A DNA stretch of 64,000 nucleotides, taken from NCBI RefSeq assembly GCF_024666595.1, contig NZ_CP088296.1:3524501-3588500 (forward strand), read 5' to 3'. Of the stretch, positions 12,033 through 21,814 are shown in pieces. The notes beneath the pieces are model-generated. The model did not search any database. It saw only the letters and a program-made list of their open reading frames with translations, and was not told the origin of the DNA. The translations under genes were made by a program, and so were the position numbers. The stretch is from Sphingomonas sp. J315 (GTDB taxonomy: Bacteria > Pseudomonadota > Alphaproteobacteria > Sphingomonadales > Sphingomonadaceae). How positions within the stretch are numbered: the first letter of the stretch is position 1; the number at the start of each line of letters is the position of its first letter.

Positions 12033-12455
12033 ATGAAACTCGGCCGCCTCAACCATATCGGCGTTGCGACGCCTTCGATTGCGGACAGCATCGCTTTCTA
12101 TCGCGACGTGATGGGCGCGGGGACGATCCACGAACCCTTCGACCTGCCCGCGCAGGGGGTGAAGGTGTGCTTCGTCGATACGCCGAATACGCAGATCGAG
12201 CTGATCGAGCCGCTGGGCGCGGACTCGCCGATCCACGGGTTTCTGGCAAAGAACCCGGCGGGCGGGCAGCATCATGTCTGTTACGAGGTGCCTGACATCC
12301 ACGAAGCCAAATCGTGGTTCGAGGCTAGGGGCGCGCGGGTGCTGGGTGAGCCGCGGATCGGGGCGCATGGGACGCCGATCTTCTTCGTCCACCCGCGCGA
12401 CATGGGCGGGGTGCTGACCGAGATCATGGAAACGCCGAAGGGAGAGGCGCATTGA
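12033..12455 (+). CDS. mce: Methylmalonyl-CoA epimerase
   Basis: A 140-aa single-domain VOC (glyoxalase-fold) protein that converts (S)- to (R)-methylmalonyl-CoA. The metal and catalytic elements are visible: NHIGVATPSIADSIAFYRDV at the N-terminus, QIELIEPLG, GGQHHVCYEVPDI and FVHPRDMGGVLTEIME. The length is typical. ATG 12033 gives MKLGRLNHIGVA, and the stop overlaps the TTG start of the enoyl-CoA hydratase gene. Confidence 0.93.
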   Translation: MKLGRLNHIGVATPSIADSIAFYRDVMGAGTIHEPFDLPAQGVKVCFVDTPNTQIELIEPLGADSPIHGFLAKNPAGGQHHVCYEVPDIHEAKSWFEARGARVLGEPRIGAHGTPIFFVHPRDMGGVLTEIMETPKGEAH

Positions 12456-13231
12456 CCGACGAGACCGTCCTTTACAGCCTCGACAGTGGCGTCGCGACGA
12501 TCCGGCTCAACCGGCCCGACCGGCTGAACGCGGTGACGTTCGACATGCTCGACCTGATCCGCGCGTCGCTGCTGCGCGCGGTGAATGAGGGCGCGCGGGC
12601 GGTGCTGCTGACCGGGGAGGGGCGGGCATTCTGTTCGGGCGCGGACCTGGCCGGGCGGATGGATCAGGGGCCGGTCGACCCGGCGGAGAGCCTGGAGTTC
12701 CACTACAACCCGCTCGCCGAGACGTTGTCGAAGCTGCCGATCCCGATCGTGACCGCGATCAACGGGCCGGCGGCGGGGGCGGGCGTCGGAATCGCGCTGG
12801 GCGGCGATATCGTGGTGATGGCGAAGAGCGCCTATCTGCTGCTGGCATTCAGCAATATCGGGCTGGTGCCCGATTGCGGCGCGACCTGGCTGGTCGCCAA
12901 GTCGGCGGGGCGGGCCAAGGCGCTGGAGATGGCGCTGCTGGGCGAGAAGATGTTCGCCGATGACGCCAAGGATGCGGGGCTGGTCGCGCGCGTGGTCGCG
13001 GACGATGCGCTGATGGCGGAGGCGGGGAAGCTCGCCGCGACGCTTGCCGCCAAGCCGACTGTCGCGCTGGGCCTGATCCGGGCGCAGGTGAAGGCGGCGC
13101 TCAACAACACGCTGTCGGAGACGCTGAGCGTCGAGGCGGCGCATCAGCGCATCGCGGGCAAGACCGAGGATTTCCGCGAAGGCGTGATGGCGTTCCTCGG
13201 CAAGCGCGCGCCGGAGTTCAAGGGTAAGTGA
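12452..13231 (+). CDS. Enoyl-CoA hydratase/isomerase family protein (PaaG-like)
   Basis: A 259-aa crotonase-fold enzyme. The oxyanion-hole motifs are GRAFCSGADLAGRM and NGPAAGAGVGIALGGDIVVM, and SNIGLVPDCGATWLV carries the acidic catalytic region with Asp, as in PaaG-like isomerases. The start is TTG 12452, overlapping the mce stop. It probably feeds propionyl-CoA-yielding beta-oxidation or branched-chain catabolism; the exact substrate cannot be read from sequence. Confidence 0.88.
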   Translation: MTDETVLYSLDSGVATIRLNRPDRLNAVTFDMLDLIRASLLRAVNEGARAVLLTGEGRAFCSGADLAGRMDQGPVDPAESLEFHYNPLAETLSKLPIPIVTAINGPAAGAGVGIALGGDIVVMAKSAYLLLAFSNIGLVPDCGATWLVAKSAGRAKALEMALLGEKMFADDAKDAGLVARVVADDALMAEAGKLAATLAAKPTVALGLIRAQVKAALNNTLSETLSVEAAHQRIAGKTEDFREGVMAFLGKRAPEFKGK

Positions 13232-13256
13232 TGATGACGCTGACGATGTGCCAAGC

Positions 13257-13389
13257 CTCCCTCTCCGCTTGGGAGAGGGAAGGGGCCCGCCCGGCGCAGC
13301 CGGGTGGGAAGGGTGAGGGTGACCTCGCGATCGTCACCCTCACCCTTCCGCCGCTGCGCGGCTCCTTCCCTCTCCCAAAGGGAGAGGGA
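13257..13389. repeat. Large GC-rich inverted repeat, family B (copy 1)
   Basis: CTCCCTCTCCGCTTGGGAGA at the left and its counterpart TCTCCCAAAGGGAGAGGG at the right enclose an inner inverted pair (GGGAAGGGTGAGGGTGACC and GTCACCCTCACCCTTCC). The same element recurs at 57010-57107 with its halves in the opposite order. The right arm ends directly before the TTG start of the mutase gene and supplies a GGGAGAGGG ribosome-binding sequence. Confidence 0.8.
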
Positions 13390-13391
13390 AT

Positions 13392-15530
13392 TTGACCGAC
13401 AAGCCCACCCCCGCCGACTGGAAGGCGCTGGCCGACAAGGAAGTGAAGGGCCGCGACCTGACGTGGCGCACGCCGGAGGGGATTGACGTCAAGCCGCTGT
13501 ATACGGCCGAGGACGTGACCGCCGATCCGGGGCTGCCCGGATTTGCGCCGTTCACGCGCGGGGTGCGGGCGTCGATGTATGCCGGGCGGCCCTGGACGAT
13601 CCGGCAATATGCGGGCTTTTCGACCGCCGAGGAATCCAACGCCTTCTACCGGCGCAACCTGGCGGCGGGGCAAAAGGGGCTGTCGGTCGCGTTCGATCTG
13701 GCGACGCATCGCGGATATGACAGCGACCACCCGCGCGTGACGGGTGACGTCGGCAAGGCGGGCGTGGCGATCGACAGCGTCGAGGATATGAAGATCCTGT
13801 TCGACGGCATCCCGCTCGACCAGATGTCGGTTTCCATGACGATGAACGGCGCGGTGATCCCGATCCTCGCTTTCTTCATCGTTGCGGGGGAGGAGCAGGG
13901 GGTCGACAAGAGCCTGCTCGACGGGACCATTCAGAACGACATTCTGAAGGAGTTCATGGTCCGCAATACCTATATCTACCCGCCCGAGCCGTCGATGCGG
14001 ATCATTTCGGACATTTTTGCATATACGTCGGCTAAAATGCCGAAATTCAACAGCATTTCGATCTCCGGCTATCATATGCAGGAGGCCGGGGCGACGCAGG
14101 TGCAGGAGCTGGCCTTCACCATCGCCGACGGCATGGAATATGTGAAATACGGCGTCGCGTCAGGCCTCGACATCGACAAGTTCGCCGGGCGGCTCAGCTT
14201 CTTCTTCGCAATCGGTATGAACTTCTTCATGGAAGTCGCTAAATTGCGGGCGGCGCGGGTGTTGTGGCATCGCGTGATGACGCAGCTGGGCGCGAAGGAC
14301 GAGCGCAGCAAGATGCTGCGCACCCACTGCCAGACCAGTGGCGTGTCGCTGACCGAGCAGGACCCGTACAACAACGTCATCCGCACCACGATCGAGGCGA
14401 TGGCGGCGATGCTGGGCGGGACGCAGAGCCTGCACACCAATGCGCTGGACGAGGCGATCGCGCTGCCGACCGATTTCTCCGCGCGCATCGCCCGCAATAC
14501 CCAGCTGGTGATCCAGGAAGAGACGGGCATGACCAATGTCGTCGATCCGCTGGGCGGAAGCTACTATGTCGAGGCGCTGACCAACGAGCTGGTCGACAAG
14601 GCGTGGGTGATTATCGAGCGGGTCGAGGCCGAGGGCGGGATGGCCAAGGCGGTTGCCGCCGGCTGGCCCAAGGCGATGATCGAGGAAGCAAGCGCCGCCA
14701 CCGCCGCGCGGATCGACCGCGGCGAGCAGGTGATCGTCGGGGTCAACAAATACCGCAAGGCCGAGGAAGACCCGATCGACATCCTCGACGTCGACAACCA
14801 TGCCGTGCGCGAGGCGCAGGTGGCGCGGATCGCGCGGGTCAAAGCATCGCGCGATGATGCCGCGTGTCGCGCGGCGCTCGATGCGCTGCGTGAGGGCGCG
14901 CGGGGCGATGCCAACCTGCTCGAGCTGGCGGTCGCGGCGGCGCGGCATCGCGCGACGCTGGGCGAGATCAGCCTGGCGATGGAGGATGTGTTCGGCCGAC
15001 ACGGCACGGTGCCGACGCCGGTCAAGGGCGTCTATGGCGGCGCCTATGATGCGGACGCGCGCTGGGAGCGGCTGAAGGACGGCGTCGCCGCGACCGAGCG
15101 GAGGCTGGGGCGCAAGCCGCGCATGCTGGTCGCGAAGATGGGGCAAGACGGACATGATCGCGGGGCGAACCTCGTCTCCTCGGCGTTCGGCGACCTTGGG
15201 TTCAAGGTCGTGCCCGGCCCGCTGTTCCAGACGCCGCAGGAGGCCGCCGAGCTGGCGGTGGCGGAGGATGTCGACGTTGTCGGCGCGTCGAGCCTTGCCG
15301 CGGGGCACAAGACGCTGATCCCCCAGCTGATCGGGCATCTGCGCGACGCGGGGCGGCCTGATATCAAGGTGATCGCGGGCGGAGTGATCCCGGCGCAGGA
15401 TTATCAGGTGCTGCGCGACGCGGGGGTTCAGGCGATCTTTGGCCCCGGAACGAACCTTGTGAACGCCGCTGAAGAAGTGCTTACGCTGCTCGGCCACAAT
15501 ATGCCGCCCGAAGAGGATGCCGCAGAATGA
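13392..15530 (+). CDS. scpA: Methylmalonyl-CoA mutase, single polypeptide
   Basis: A 712-aa adenosylcobalamin enzyme that isomerises (R)-methylmalonyl-CoA to succinyl-CoA. The N-terminal TIM barrel (to about residue 555) includes [20 protein letters not shown] and the substrate-region [18 protein letters not shown]. The C-terminal B12 domain has the base-off signature DGHDRG, with the cobalt ligand His at about residue 588, and [13 protein letters not shown] single-chain enzyme carrying both domains matches the large subunit/homodimer type. The start is TTG 13392, immediately after the repeat. The stop overlaps the bioB start (ATGA). Confidence 0.96.
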   Translation: MTDKPTPADWKALADKEVKGRDLTWRTPEGIDVKPLYTAEDVTADPGLPGFAPFTRGVRASMYAGRPWTIRQYAGFSTAEESNAFYRRNLAAGQKGLSVAFDLATHRGYDSDHPRVTGDVGKAGVAIDSVEDMKILFDGIPLDQMSVSMTMNGAVIPILAFFIVAGEEQGVDKSLLDGTIQNDILKEFMVRNTYIYPPEPSMRIISDIFAYTSAKMPKFNSISISGYHMQEAGATQVQELAFTIADGMEYVKYGVASGLDIDKFAGRLSFFFAIGMNFFMEVAKLRAARVLWHRVMTQLGAKDERSKMLRTHCQTSGVSLTEQDPYNNVIRTTIEAMAAMLGGTQSLHTNALDEAIALPTDFSARIARNTQLVIQEETGMTNVVDPLGGSYYVEALTNELVDKAWVIIERVEAEGGMAKAVAAGWPKAMIEEASAATAARIDRGEQVIVGVNKYRKAEEDPIDILDVDNHAVREAQVARIARVKASRDDAACRAALDALREGARGDANLLELAVAAARHRATLGEISLAMEDVFGRHGTVPTPVKGVYGGAYDADARWERLKDGVAATERRLGRKPRMLVAKMGQDGHDRGANLVSSAFGDLGFKVVPGPLFQTPQEAAELAVAEDVDVVGASSLAAGHKTLIPQLIGHLRDAGRPDIKVIAGGVIPAQDYQVLRDAGVQAIFGPGTNLVNAAEEVLTLLGHNMPPEEDAAE

Positions 15531-16521
15531 CTGCCCGTACCGACTGGACCCGCGAAGAGATCGCCGCGCTGTTCGACCTGCCGTTCATGGAGCTGGTCTA
15601 TCAGGCCGCGACCGTGCACCGCGCACACTTCGCGGCCAACGAGGTGCAGCTGTCGACGCTGCTGAGCATCAAGACCGGGGGTGCCCGGAGGATTGCGGCT
15701 ACTGCAACCAGTCCACCCATGCCGAGACGGGCCTGAAGGCGACCAAGCTGATGGATGTCCGCGCGGTGCTGCAGGCGGCGGCGCAGGCCAAGGACAATGG
15801 CTCGTCGCGCTTTTGCATGGGTGCGGCGTGGCGCAACCCCAAGGACCGCGACATGCCCGCCATCGTCGAGATGGTGAAGGGCGTGCGCCAGATGGGCATG
15901 GAAACCTGCATGACTCTGGGCATGCTGACCGAGGGGCAGGCGGCGCAGCTCGCCGATGCGGGGCTGGATTATTACAACCACAATATCGACACCTCGCCCG
16001 AGCGTTATGGCGAGGTGATTACCACGCGGACGTTCGAGGACCGGCTGGAAACGCTGGACCATGTGCGCGAGGCGGGGATCAACGTGTGCTGCGGCGGGAT
16101 CGTCGGGATGGGCGAGACGCGGGCGGATCGCGTCGGCTTTATCCATGCGCTGGCGACGCTGCCCAAGCATCCCGAGAGCGTGCCGGTGAACGCGCTGGTG
16201 CCGGTCAAGGGCACGGTGCTGGGTGACATGCTCCATGACACGCCGCTGGCGAAGATCGACCAGATCGAGTTCGTGCGCACGGTCGCGGTGGCGCGGATCA
16301 CGATGCCGGAATCGATGGTGCGGCTGTCCGCCGGGCGCGAGAGCATGAGCGATGAGACGCAGGCTTTGTGCTTCATGGCCGGGGCGAATTCGATCTTCAC
16401 CGGCGACAAGCTGCTGACCACCGGCAATGCCGGGGACGACAAGGACGCGGCACTGTTCGCGCGGCTGGGGATGCGGGCGATGCAGGCTGAGATGAAGGCG
16501 GAGCTGGAGGCGGCGGAGTGA
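15527..16521 (+). pseudogene. bioB: Biotin synthase (frameshifted as sequenced)
   Basis: A radical-SAM enzyme converting dethiobiotin to biotin. The N-terminus ([20 protein letters not shown]) reads in the ATG 15527 frame and the rest in the next frame. Restoring a sixth G at 15677-15681 joins them as [17 protein letters not shown], which contains the CxxxCxxC [4Fe-4S] motif. This gives an intact 331-aa protein; 996 bases are divisible by three. The downstream body ([35 protein letters not shown]) is complete. Sitting between the mutase and the biotin-dependent carboxylase, it would supply cofactor for PccA. Confidence 0.9.
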
Positions 16522-16820
16522 TCTACCGCCATGACGCCTCTGCGAACGCCAATGTCGATCGACGTGCTTCTGAGTTAGATGCAGTTTCTCAGGCTGTCCC
16601 CGTATGGGGCAGGGTGGTGCTGGGCATCATTGGTAGCGTTTTGTGGCTTGGTATCGGGGCGATGGCCTACTTCGTTCTGGTCGTGAGCGGGGCCCTATTC
16701 ACCCCAGGCTACGGTTGGGTTTCGATCCTCGCACTCGTGGTCTGGCTTCTACCGCTGTCGTTGTTGTGGCGCTGGGCGCTTGTTCCTCATCAGGTGGCAA
16801 ATCCGGAAAGTAAGTTCTGA
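16518..16820 (+). CDS. Small membrane protein in the propionyl-CoA operon
   Basis: A 100-aa protein with a polar N-terminus and two hydrophobic segments (about 30-58, [20 protein letters not shown]; about 68-88, [20 protein letters not shown]). The GTG start at 16518 overlaps the bioB stop, and its own TGA overlaps the pccA ATG (TGATG), so it is coupled to both neighbours. No family is recognised. It is the second unidentified small membrane protein in this operon. Confidence 0.6.
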   Translation: MIYRHDASANANVDRRASELDAVSQAVPVWGRVVLGIIGSVLWLGIGAMAYFVLVVSGALFTPGYGWVSILALVVWLLPLSLLWRWALVPHQVANPESKF

Positions 16821-18830
16821 TGTTCAAGAAAATCCTGGTCGCCAATCGCGGCGAGATTGCGTGCCGCGTGTTCCGCACCGCCAAGCGGATGGGGATTGCG
16901 ACGGTCGCGGTCTATTCCGATGCCGATGCGCGTGCGCCGCATGTGTTGATGGCGGATGAGGCGGTGCGGCTGGGGCCGGCGCCGGCGGCGGAGAGCTATC
17001 TCAAGGCGGAGCTGATCCTTGCCGCGGCCAAGGCGACGGGCGCGGACGGGATCCATCCGGGTTACGGATTCCTGTCGGAGCGCGAGAGCTTTGCCAAGGC
17101 GTGTGCGGAGGCGGGGATCGCCTTTGTCGGGCCGCCGGCGAATGCGATCGCGGCGATGGGGGACAAGATCGAGTCCAAGAAGCTCGCCAAGGCGGCGGGG
17201 GTCAATGTCGTCCCCGGCTATCTGGGCGAGATCGCCGATACCGACGAGGCGGTGCGGATCGCTACCGATATCGGCTATCCGGTGATGATGAAGGCCTCGG
17301 CCGGCGGCGGCGGCAAGGGGATGCGGCTGGCGTGGAGCGAGCAGGACGTTCGCGAGGGCTTTGAGGCGACCAAGCGCGAGGGGCTGGCGTCGTTCGGCGA
17401 TGATCGCGTGTTCATCGAGAAGTTCATCGAACAGCCGCGCCATATCGAGATCCAGCTGATCGGCGATCAGCATGGCAACATCGTCTATCTGGGCGAGCGC
17501 GAATGTTCGATCCAGCGGCGGCACCAGAAGGTGGTCGAGGAAGCGCCCTCGCCCTTCGTCACGCCCGAGATGCGCCGCAAGATGGGCGAGCAGGCGGTCG
17601 CGCTGGCGCGGGCGGTTGGATATTACAGCGCGGGCACCGTCGAGCTGATCGTTTCCGGTGCCGACAAGACCGGGGAGGGCTTCTACTTCCTTGAGATGAA
17701 TACCCGGCTTCAGGTCGAGCATCCGGTAACCGAGGCGATCACGGGGCTCGATCTGGTCGAGCAGATGATCCGCGTGGCGGCGGGGGGAGAAGCTGGCGTT
17801 CACGCAGGATGAGGTCACGCTGACCGGCTGGGCGATCGAGAACCGCGTCTATGCCGAGGATCCGTATCGCGGGTTCCTGCCGAGCACCGGGCGGTTGGTG
17901 CGCTATGCGCCGCCTGAGGCGCAGGAGACGCCCTATGGCGATGTGGGCGGTGAGGGGTACGTCCGGGTCGACGATGGCGTCGTCGAGGGGGGCGAGGTCA
18001 GCATGTTCTATGACCCGATGATCGCCAAGCTGATCACCTGGGGTCCGACGCGCGACGCGGCGGCGGATCTGCAGGTGGCTGCGCTCGATGCGTTCGAGAT
18101 CGACGGGCTTGGCCATAGTGTCGATTTCCTCTCCGCGCTGATGCAGCATCCGCGCTTCCGGTCTGGCGCGCTGACCACCGGGTTCATCGCCGAGGAATAT
18201 CCCGACGGGTTCGAAGGCGCTCCTGCCGACGCGGGACTGACGCGACAGCTCGCGGCGGTGGCAGCAGCGGTACACTGGCGTCAGGCGGAGCGCGCGGCGC
18301 AGATTTCGGGGCAGTTGGGCGCGAATCCGGCGACTTCATGCGACTGGGTGGTGCGGATCGGTGGGATCGACCATGCGGTGACACTGGGCGATGGCGCGGT
18401 GGTCGATGACGTGCTGGTTGCGGGCGATATCGAATGGTCGCCAGGCGATCGGCTGGCAGTGGCGCGATCGGGCGATGCTTCGTTAGCGGTGCGGGTTGCA
18501 CGGACGCGGGCGGGCTGGACGCTGGCCACGCGCGGGGCGACGCACAAGGTGACCGTCCATTCCCCGCGCGTCGCCCAACTGGCGCGGCACATGATCGAGA
18601 AGATCCCGCCCGACATGAGCCGCTTCCTGCTCGCGCCGATGCCGGGGCTGCTGACCCGGATCGAGGTGGGCGAAGGCGAGAAGGTGGAGGCCGGACAGCC
18701 GCTGGCGGTGGTCGAGGCGATGAAGATGGAGAATATCCTGCGCGCCGAGAAATCGGGCGTGGTCAAGGCGATCAACTTTGCCGCTGGCGACAGCCTGGCG
18801 GTGGATGCGGCGATCCTGGAATTCGAGTAA
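16820..18830 (+). pseudogene. pccA: Propionyl/acetyl-CoA carboxylase alpha subunit, biotin carboxylase plus biotin carrier (frameshifted as sequenced)
   Basis: The biotin carboxylase domain starts [15 protein letters not shown] and has the ATP-grasp loop [13 protein letters not shown] plus [18 protein letters not shown]. The C-terminal biotinyl domain carries EAMKMENIL; the biotinylated Lys codon is 18723-18725. The frame shifts after MIRVAAG. Removing one of six G at 17782-17787 gives [17 protein letters not shown] and one continuous 669-aa protein (2010 bases). It partners PccB to carboxylate propionyl-CoA. Placement at the end of this operon, behind bioB, supports the assignment. Confidence 0.92.
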
Positions 18831-18852
18831 GGCGCGGAGACGCGCTCTCTAC

Positions 18853-18907
18853 GAAGAAACAGAAGAAGACCCTCCCCACCCTCCCGCAAGCGGGAGGGGC
18901 TGAGAAG
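18853..18907. repeat. Short hairpin repeat, family C (copy 1)
   Basis: AAGAAGACCCTCCCCACCCTC precedes the hairpin CCTCCCGCAAGCGGGAGG, followed by GGCTGAGAAG. A second copy with the same AAGAAGACCCTC lead-in and CTAAGAAG exit is at 53931-53990. It lies between convergent pccA and the sensor kinase gene and could terminate pccA transcription. Confidence 0.7.
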
Positions 18908-18912
18908 ATGCA

Positions 18913-20220
18913 TCAGGCCATTGGCGGGCTTGCGGGCAGCACTACGGTGATGCGCAGGCCGCCGATCGGGGAGTTGCTCGCCTCGATCCGGCCGTGATGC
19001 CCCTCGACGATGGCGCGCGCGGTGGCGAGGCTGCGGCCAGAGCCGCCCGGCGTGTCCTTTGCATTGGCACGGTAAAAGGGCTCGAACAACTGTTGGGCGA
19101 GGTCGACGTCGATGCCCGGGGCGTTGTCGTCGACGATCAGTCGCCACGCATCCTTCTGGCTTTCGAGGCCGAGGACGATCCGTCCGCCACGCGGGACATA
19201 GCGCATCGAATTTTCGATCAGCGCCCCGAACAACTGCTCGATCCGCTCGGCGTCCCACTTCACCAGGATGGTGTAGGGCGGCAGGTTGCTCGTTTCGAGC
19301 CGCACGCCCGCCGCCTCGGCGCGCTTGCCGTGGCTCCAAATCGTGTTGTGGATCAGCGCGCGCGGATCGACATCGGCGAAGCGTAGCGGCAGGCGGCCGA
19401 GATCGGCGAGCGCGACCGCGTGGAGGTCCTCGGCCATGCGGGCGAGGCGGTTCTGGTCGGATTCGATCGCCGCCTTGAACTCGGGTTCGGCGGTGAGCGC
19501 CTCCTGCAGTTCCGCGAGATGGCCGCCGAGCGAGGCGATCGGCTCGCGCAGCTCCTCGGCGATCATCACCAGCCAGGTGCGGCGCGCGGTCTCGATCCGC
19601 TCGAAGCGGTTGGCGATGCGGCGCAGATTGCGCATCGTGCCGACGATCTCACGCGGGCCGTGCTCATCGAAATAGATGTCGCCATCGCCGTCGGCGACCT
19701 CATGACTGAGGCGCAGCAGCTCACGCTGCGGCTTCGCCCAGCGCCCGGCGAGCCAATAGGCCGCGCCAAGCAACAGGGCGAGGACGCCTGCCAAGATCGC
19801 GCCAATGCCGATATAATGGTCGCGCATCAGCGTGCGGTCGCGGTCGGTCAACAGCGGCGGGCGAACGACGCGCGCGCGCGCAACGGTGCGGCCATCGACC
19901 ACCACAGGACGCTCGACCAGCGCGGGGCCGGCGGCGGGGCCGGCGAGAAGGCGATCGCCATCGCCGACAAATGCAACGCGATTACCGAGGATCAGGGGGT
20001 CGCGGCGGTCGAGGTCGGCGATGATCCGGTCGAATGGCTTGCCCGCCGCCGCCGCTTCACCAGCGAGCGCGGCAAATGTCTCGAGATGCTCGGCGTCGCG
20101 ATTGCGCAGCAACCGTTCGCTGCTGGTATGGACGTTCCACAGCAGGCCCCCGCCCGCCACGGCCACGATCAGCAATGCCTGCGCCGCCAGCGCCGTGAAC
20201 ATGCCCCGAAACAACCGCAC
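18913..20220 (-). CDS. Degenerate membrane sensor histidine kinase (His to Glu in H-box)
   Basis: A 435-aa protein with transmembrane segments at about residues 8-28 and 137-158 flanking a periplasmic loop, then HAMP-like, DHp and HATPase regions. The H-box reads VMIAEELREPIASLGGHL where active kinases have ISHELRTPL. The phospho-accepting His is Glu 222 (codon 19555-19557 on the minus strand). The N-box asparagine is kept (ALIENSMRY), the G1 box is altered (VDDNAPGID) and the G2 box is weak (GGSGRSLATARAIVEG). It is probably a pseudokinase or signalling adaptor. GTG 20220, after GGGGAG, is the favoured start. No response regulator is adjacent. Confidence 0.75.
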   Translation of the reverse strand: MRLFRGMFTALAAQALLIVAVAGGGLLWNVHTSSERLLRNRDAEHLETFAALAGEAAAAGKPFDRIIADLDRRDPLILGNRVAFVGDGDRLLAGPAAGPALVERPVVVDGRTVARARVVRPPLLTDRDRTLMRDHYIGIGAILAGVLALLLGAAYWLAGRWAKPQRELLRLSHEVADGDGDIYFDEHGPREIVGTMRNLRRIANRFERIETARRTWLVMIAEELREPIASLGGHLAELQEALTAEPEFKAAIESDQNRLARMAEDLHAVALADLGRLPLRFADVDPRALIHNTIWSHGKRAEAAGVRLETSNLPPYTILVKWDAERIEQLFGALIENSMRYVPRGGRIVLGLESQKDAWRLIVDDNAPGIDVDLAQQLFEPFYRANAKDTPGGSGRSLATARAIVEGHHGRIEASNSPIGGLRITVVLPASPPMA

Positions 20221-20262
20221 CTTTGTCTCCCCATTCCGGCCGCCCCCACGGCCGTTCAAACT

Positions 20263-20479
20263 CTATTCGATCCCGGCATCGAGCAGAATCGAGGATTCGT
20301 CCGCCGGCCATGAACACCGCGATGGGGCAGAGCGCGAAAAGCACCCATCCGCCCCAGCCCGGATATTGCTCCAGATAATGCGTCCCGCGGTCGACCGCCC
20401 CCAGCCCGAGACCATAGATGACGAGGAACGCCTCGAATCGGGTCTTGATCGTGAACAGGCGTTTGATGCGCGCGAACAT
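20263..20479 (-). CDS. Small membrane protein upstream of the degenerate kinase (one indel)
   Basis: From ATG 20479 the protein begins MFARIKRLFTIKTRFEAFLV and has one or two hydrophobic segments (LVIYGLGLGAV; WVLFALCPIAVFMA). As sequenced, the frame runs on into non-coding-like sequence with poor codon bias. Dropping one base in 20303-20308 moves to a frame with good bias, ending ADESSILLDAGIE at the TAG 20263-20265 (71 aa; 216 bases). The gap to the kinase start is about 40 bp, so the two are probably co-transcribed. Function unknown. Confidence 0.6.
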
Positions 20480-20554
20480 GCTAGCCTTAACGCAAGAGCC
20501 GGGCCAAGTGCGGAATTGGCGGGGTTCGGGTTAAGGCTTATGGTTACCTGTCAA

Positions 20555-21814
20555 TTAACCCGACAGCTCCGAAGGCGCGATCGCAAGGGCTCCGAGTAAA
20601 GCTGTTCGGGCCGCTTCGACGCGTGCGATGAGCGTGGGATCGCCAATCTCGTCCTGAGCGATCCGTTCGGGCCAGTGCGCCTCGATCACTGCGGCAATCC
20701 GGTCGAGCTTGGTGGCATCGACGAGAAAGCGGGGATCGACCGTCGCGGGATCGGCGACGACGCGCAGGCGCAGGCAGGCGGGGCCGCCGCCATTGGCCAT
20801 CGACTGGCGGACATCGACCACCTCCAGATGGCGGATCGGGCCATTGCCGGCGACATGGCGCTGGAGCCAGGTCCACACGCTGGGCGTGTCGCGCGCCTCG
20901 GTCGGCAGGATGAGGCCGGTCTCGCCGCCGGGCAGCGTCACCAGCTGGGCGTTGAACAGATAGGAGCTGATCGCATCGGCCAGGCTGACTTCAGCTGCGG
21001 GTACTTCGACGATCTCGACGCGCGGCAGCAGCTTGCGCAGATCAGCGTAGAACGCATTCTTGTCCGCAAAGGCCAGTTCGTGCGCGAACAGGACATTGGC
21101 GTTCGCGACCGCGACGACGTCGTTGTGGAAGGCACCAGCGGCGATGGCTTCTTCCGATTGCTCGACGAACAAGGTGCGGGCGGGGTCGAGACCGTGGCGG
21201 CGCGCGACCGCCGCGCTGGCCTCGCGATGCTGGCGCGCGGGGAAGGGGCCACCGCTGACGCCATAGACGAAGATTTCGACGCCGGGTGCATCATGCTCCG
21301 GGGCGAGGCGCATATGGTTGGCAGCACCTTCGTCGCCGAACGGGGCGGGGACTGGGCCGTGCACGCGGAAGGCGTCATGCGCAAATGCGAGGTCCAGTTG
21401 GGCGAGGGTTTCGGGCCATTCATGGCTGCGATGCGGCATCGTCACGAGGTTGGCGACGCTGAGGTGGCAGCGTCCGTCCGCCGTGTCTGGCGCGGGGGAG
21501 ACGGTGGCGGCGTTGGCGGCCCACATCGCGGAGGCGGACAGCGCCTGCGCCTGAAGATGCGCCGCGGCGTCGGCGTAGCGGGTGGCGAGACTGTCCAGCC
21601 AGCGATGATCGGGGCGGGCGTGGGGCAGTAATATGCCCTGGGTCAGCCCGAGCGCGAGGTTGGCGCGCATCTTGGCGATGCCCTGCAGCGCGGCGGCGCG
21701 AGGTTGCGACACCGCGCCCTGATTGCGGGTGGCGGCTAGGTTGCCGTGGCTCAGGCCCGCGTAGTTGTGGCTGGGGCCGATGATTCCGTCGAAATTGATC
21801 TCAACGCGGGGCAT
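20555..21814 (-). CDS. astB: N-succinylarginine dihydrolase
   Basis: A 419-aa amidinotransferase-superfamily enzyme that hydrolyses N2-succinylarginine to succinylornithine, CO2 and ammonia (second step of the arginine succinyltransferase pathway). Start MPRVEINFDGIIGPSHNYAG is the family signature. The catalytic His region is GAFHNDVVAVANANVLF and the nucleophile Cys is in NGGGPACLRLRV. The start lies inside the 3' end of astA (14-bp overlap), indicating translational coupling. Confidence 0.95.
   Translation of the reverse strand: MPRVEINFDGIIGPSHNYAGLSHGNLAATRNQGAVSQPRAAALQGIAKMRANLALGLTQGILLPHARPDHRWLDSLATRYADAAAHLQAQALSASAMWAANAATVSPAPDTADGRCHLSVANLVTMPHRSHEWPETLAQLDLAFAHDAFRVHGPVPAPFGDEGAANHMRLAPEHDAPGVEIFVYGVSGGPFPARQHREASAAVARRHGLDPARTLFVEQSEEAIAAGAFHNDVVAVANANVLFAHELAFADKNAFYADLRKLLPRVEIVEVPAAEVSLADAISSYLFNAQLVTLPGGETGLILPTEARDTPSVWTWLQRHVAGNGPIRHLEVVDVRQSMANGGGPACLRLRVVADPATVDPRFLVDATKLDRIAAVIEAHWPERIAQDEIGDPTLIARVEAARTALLGALAIAPSELSG

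Noticed and set aside
13257..13389. CRISPR array
   Set aside because: The GC-rich repeats are single palindromic units with no regular spacers; no cas genes are present anywhere in the window.
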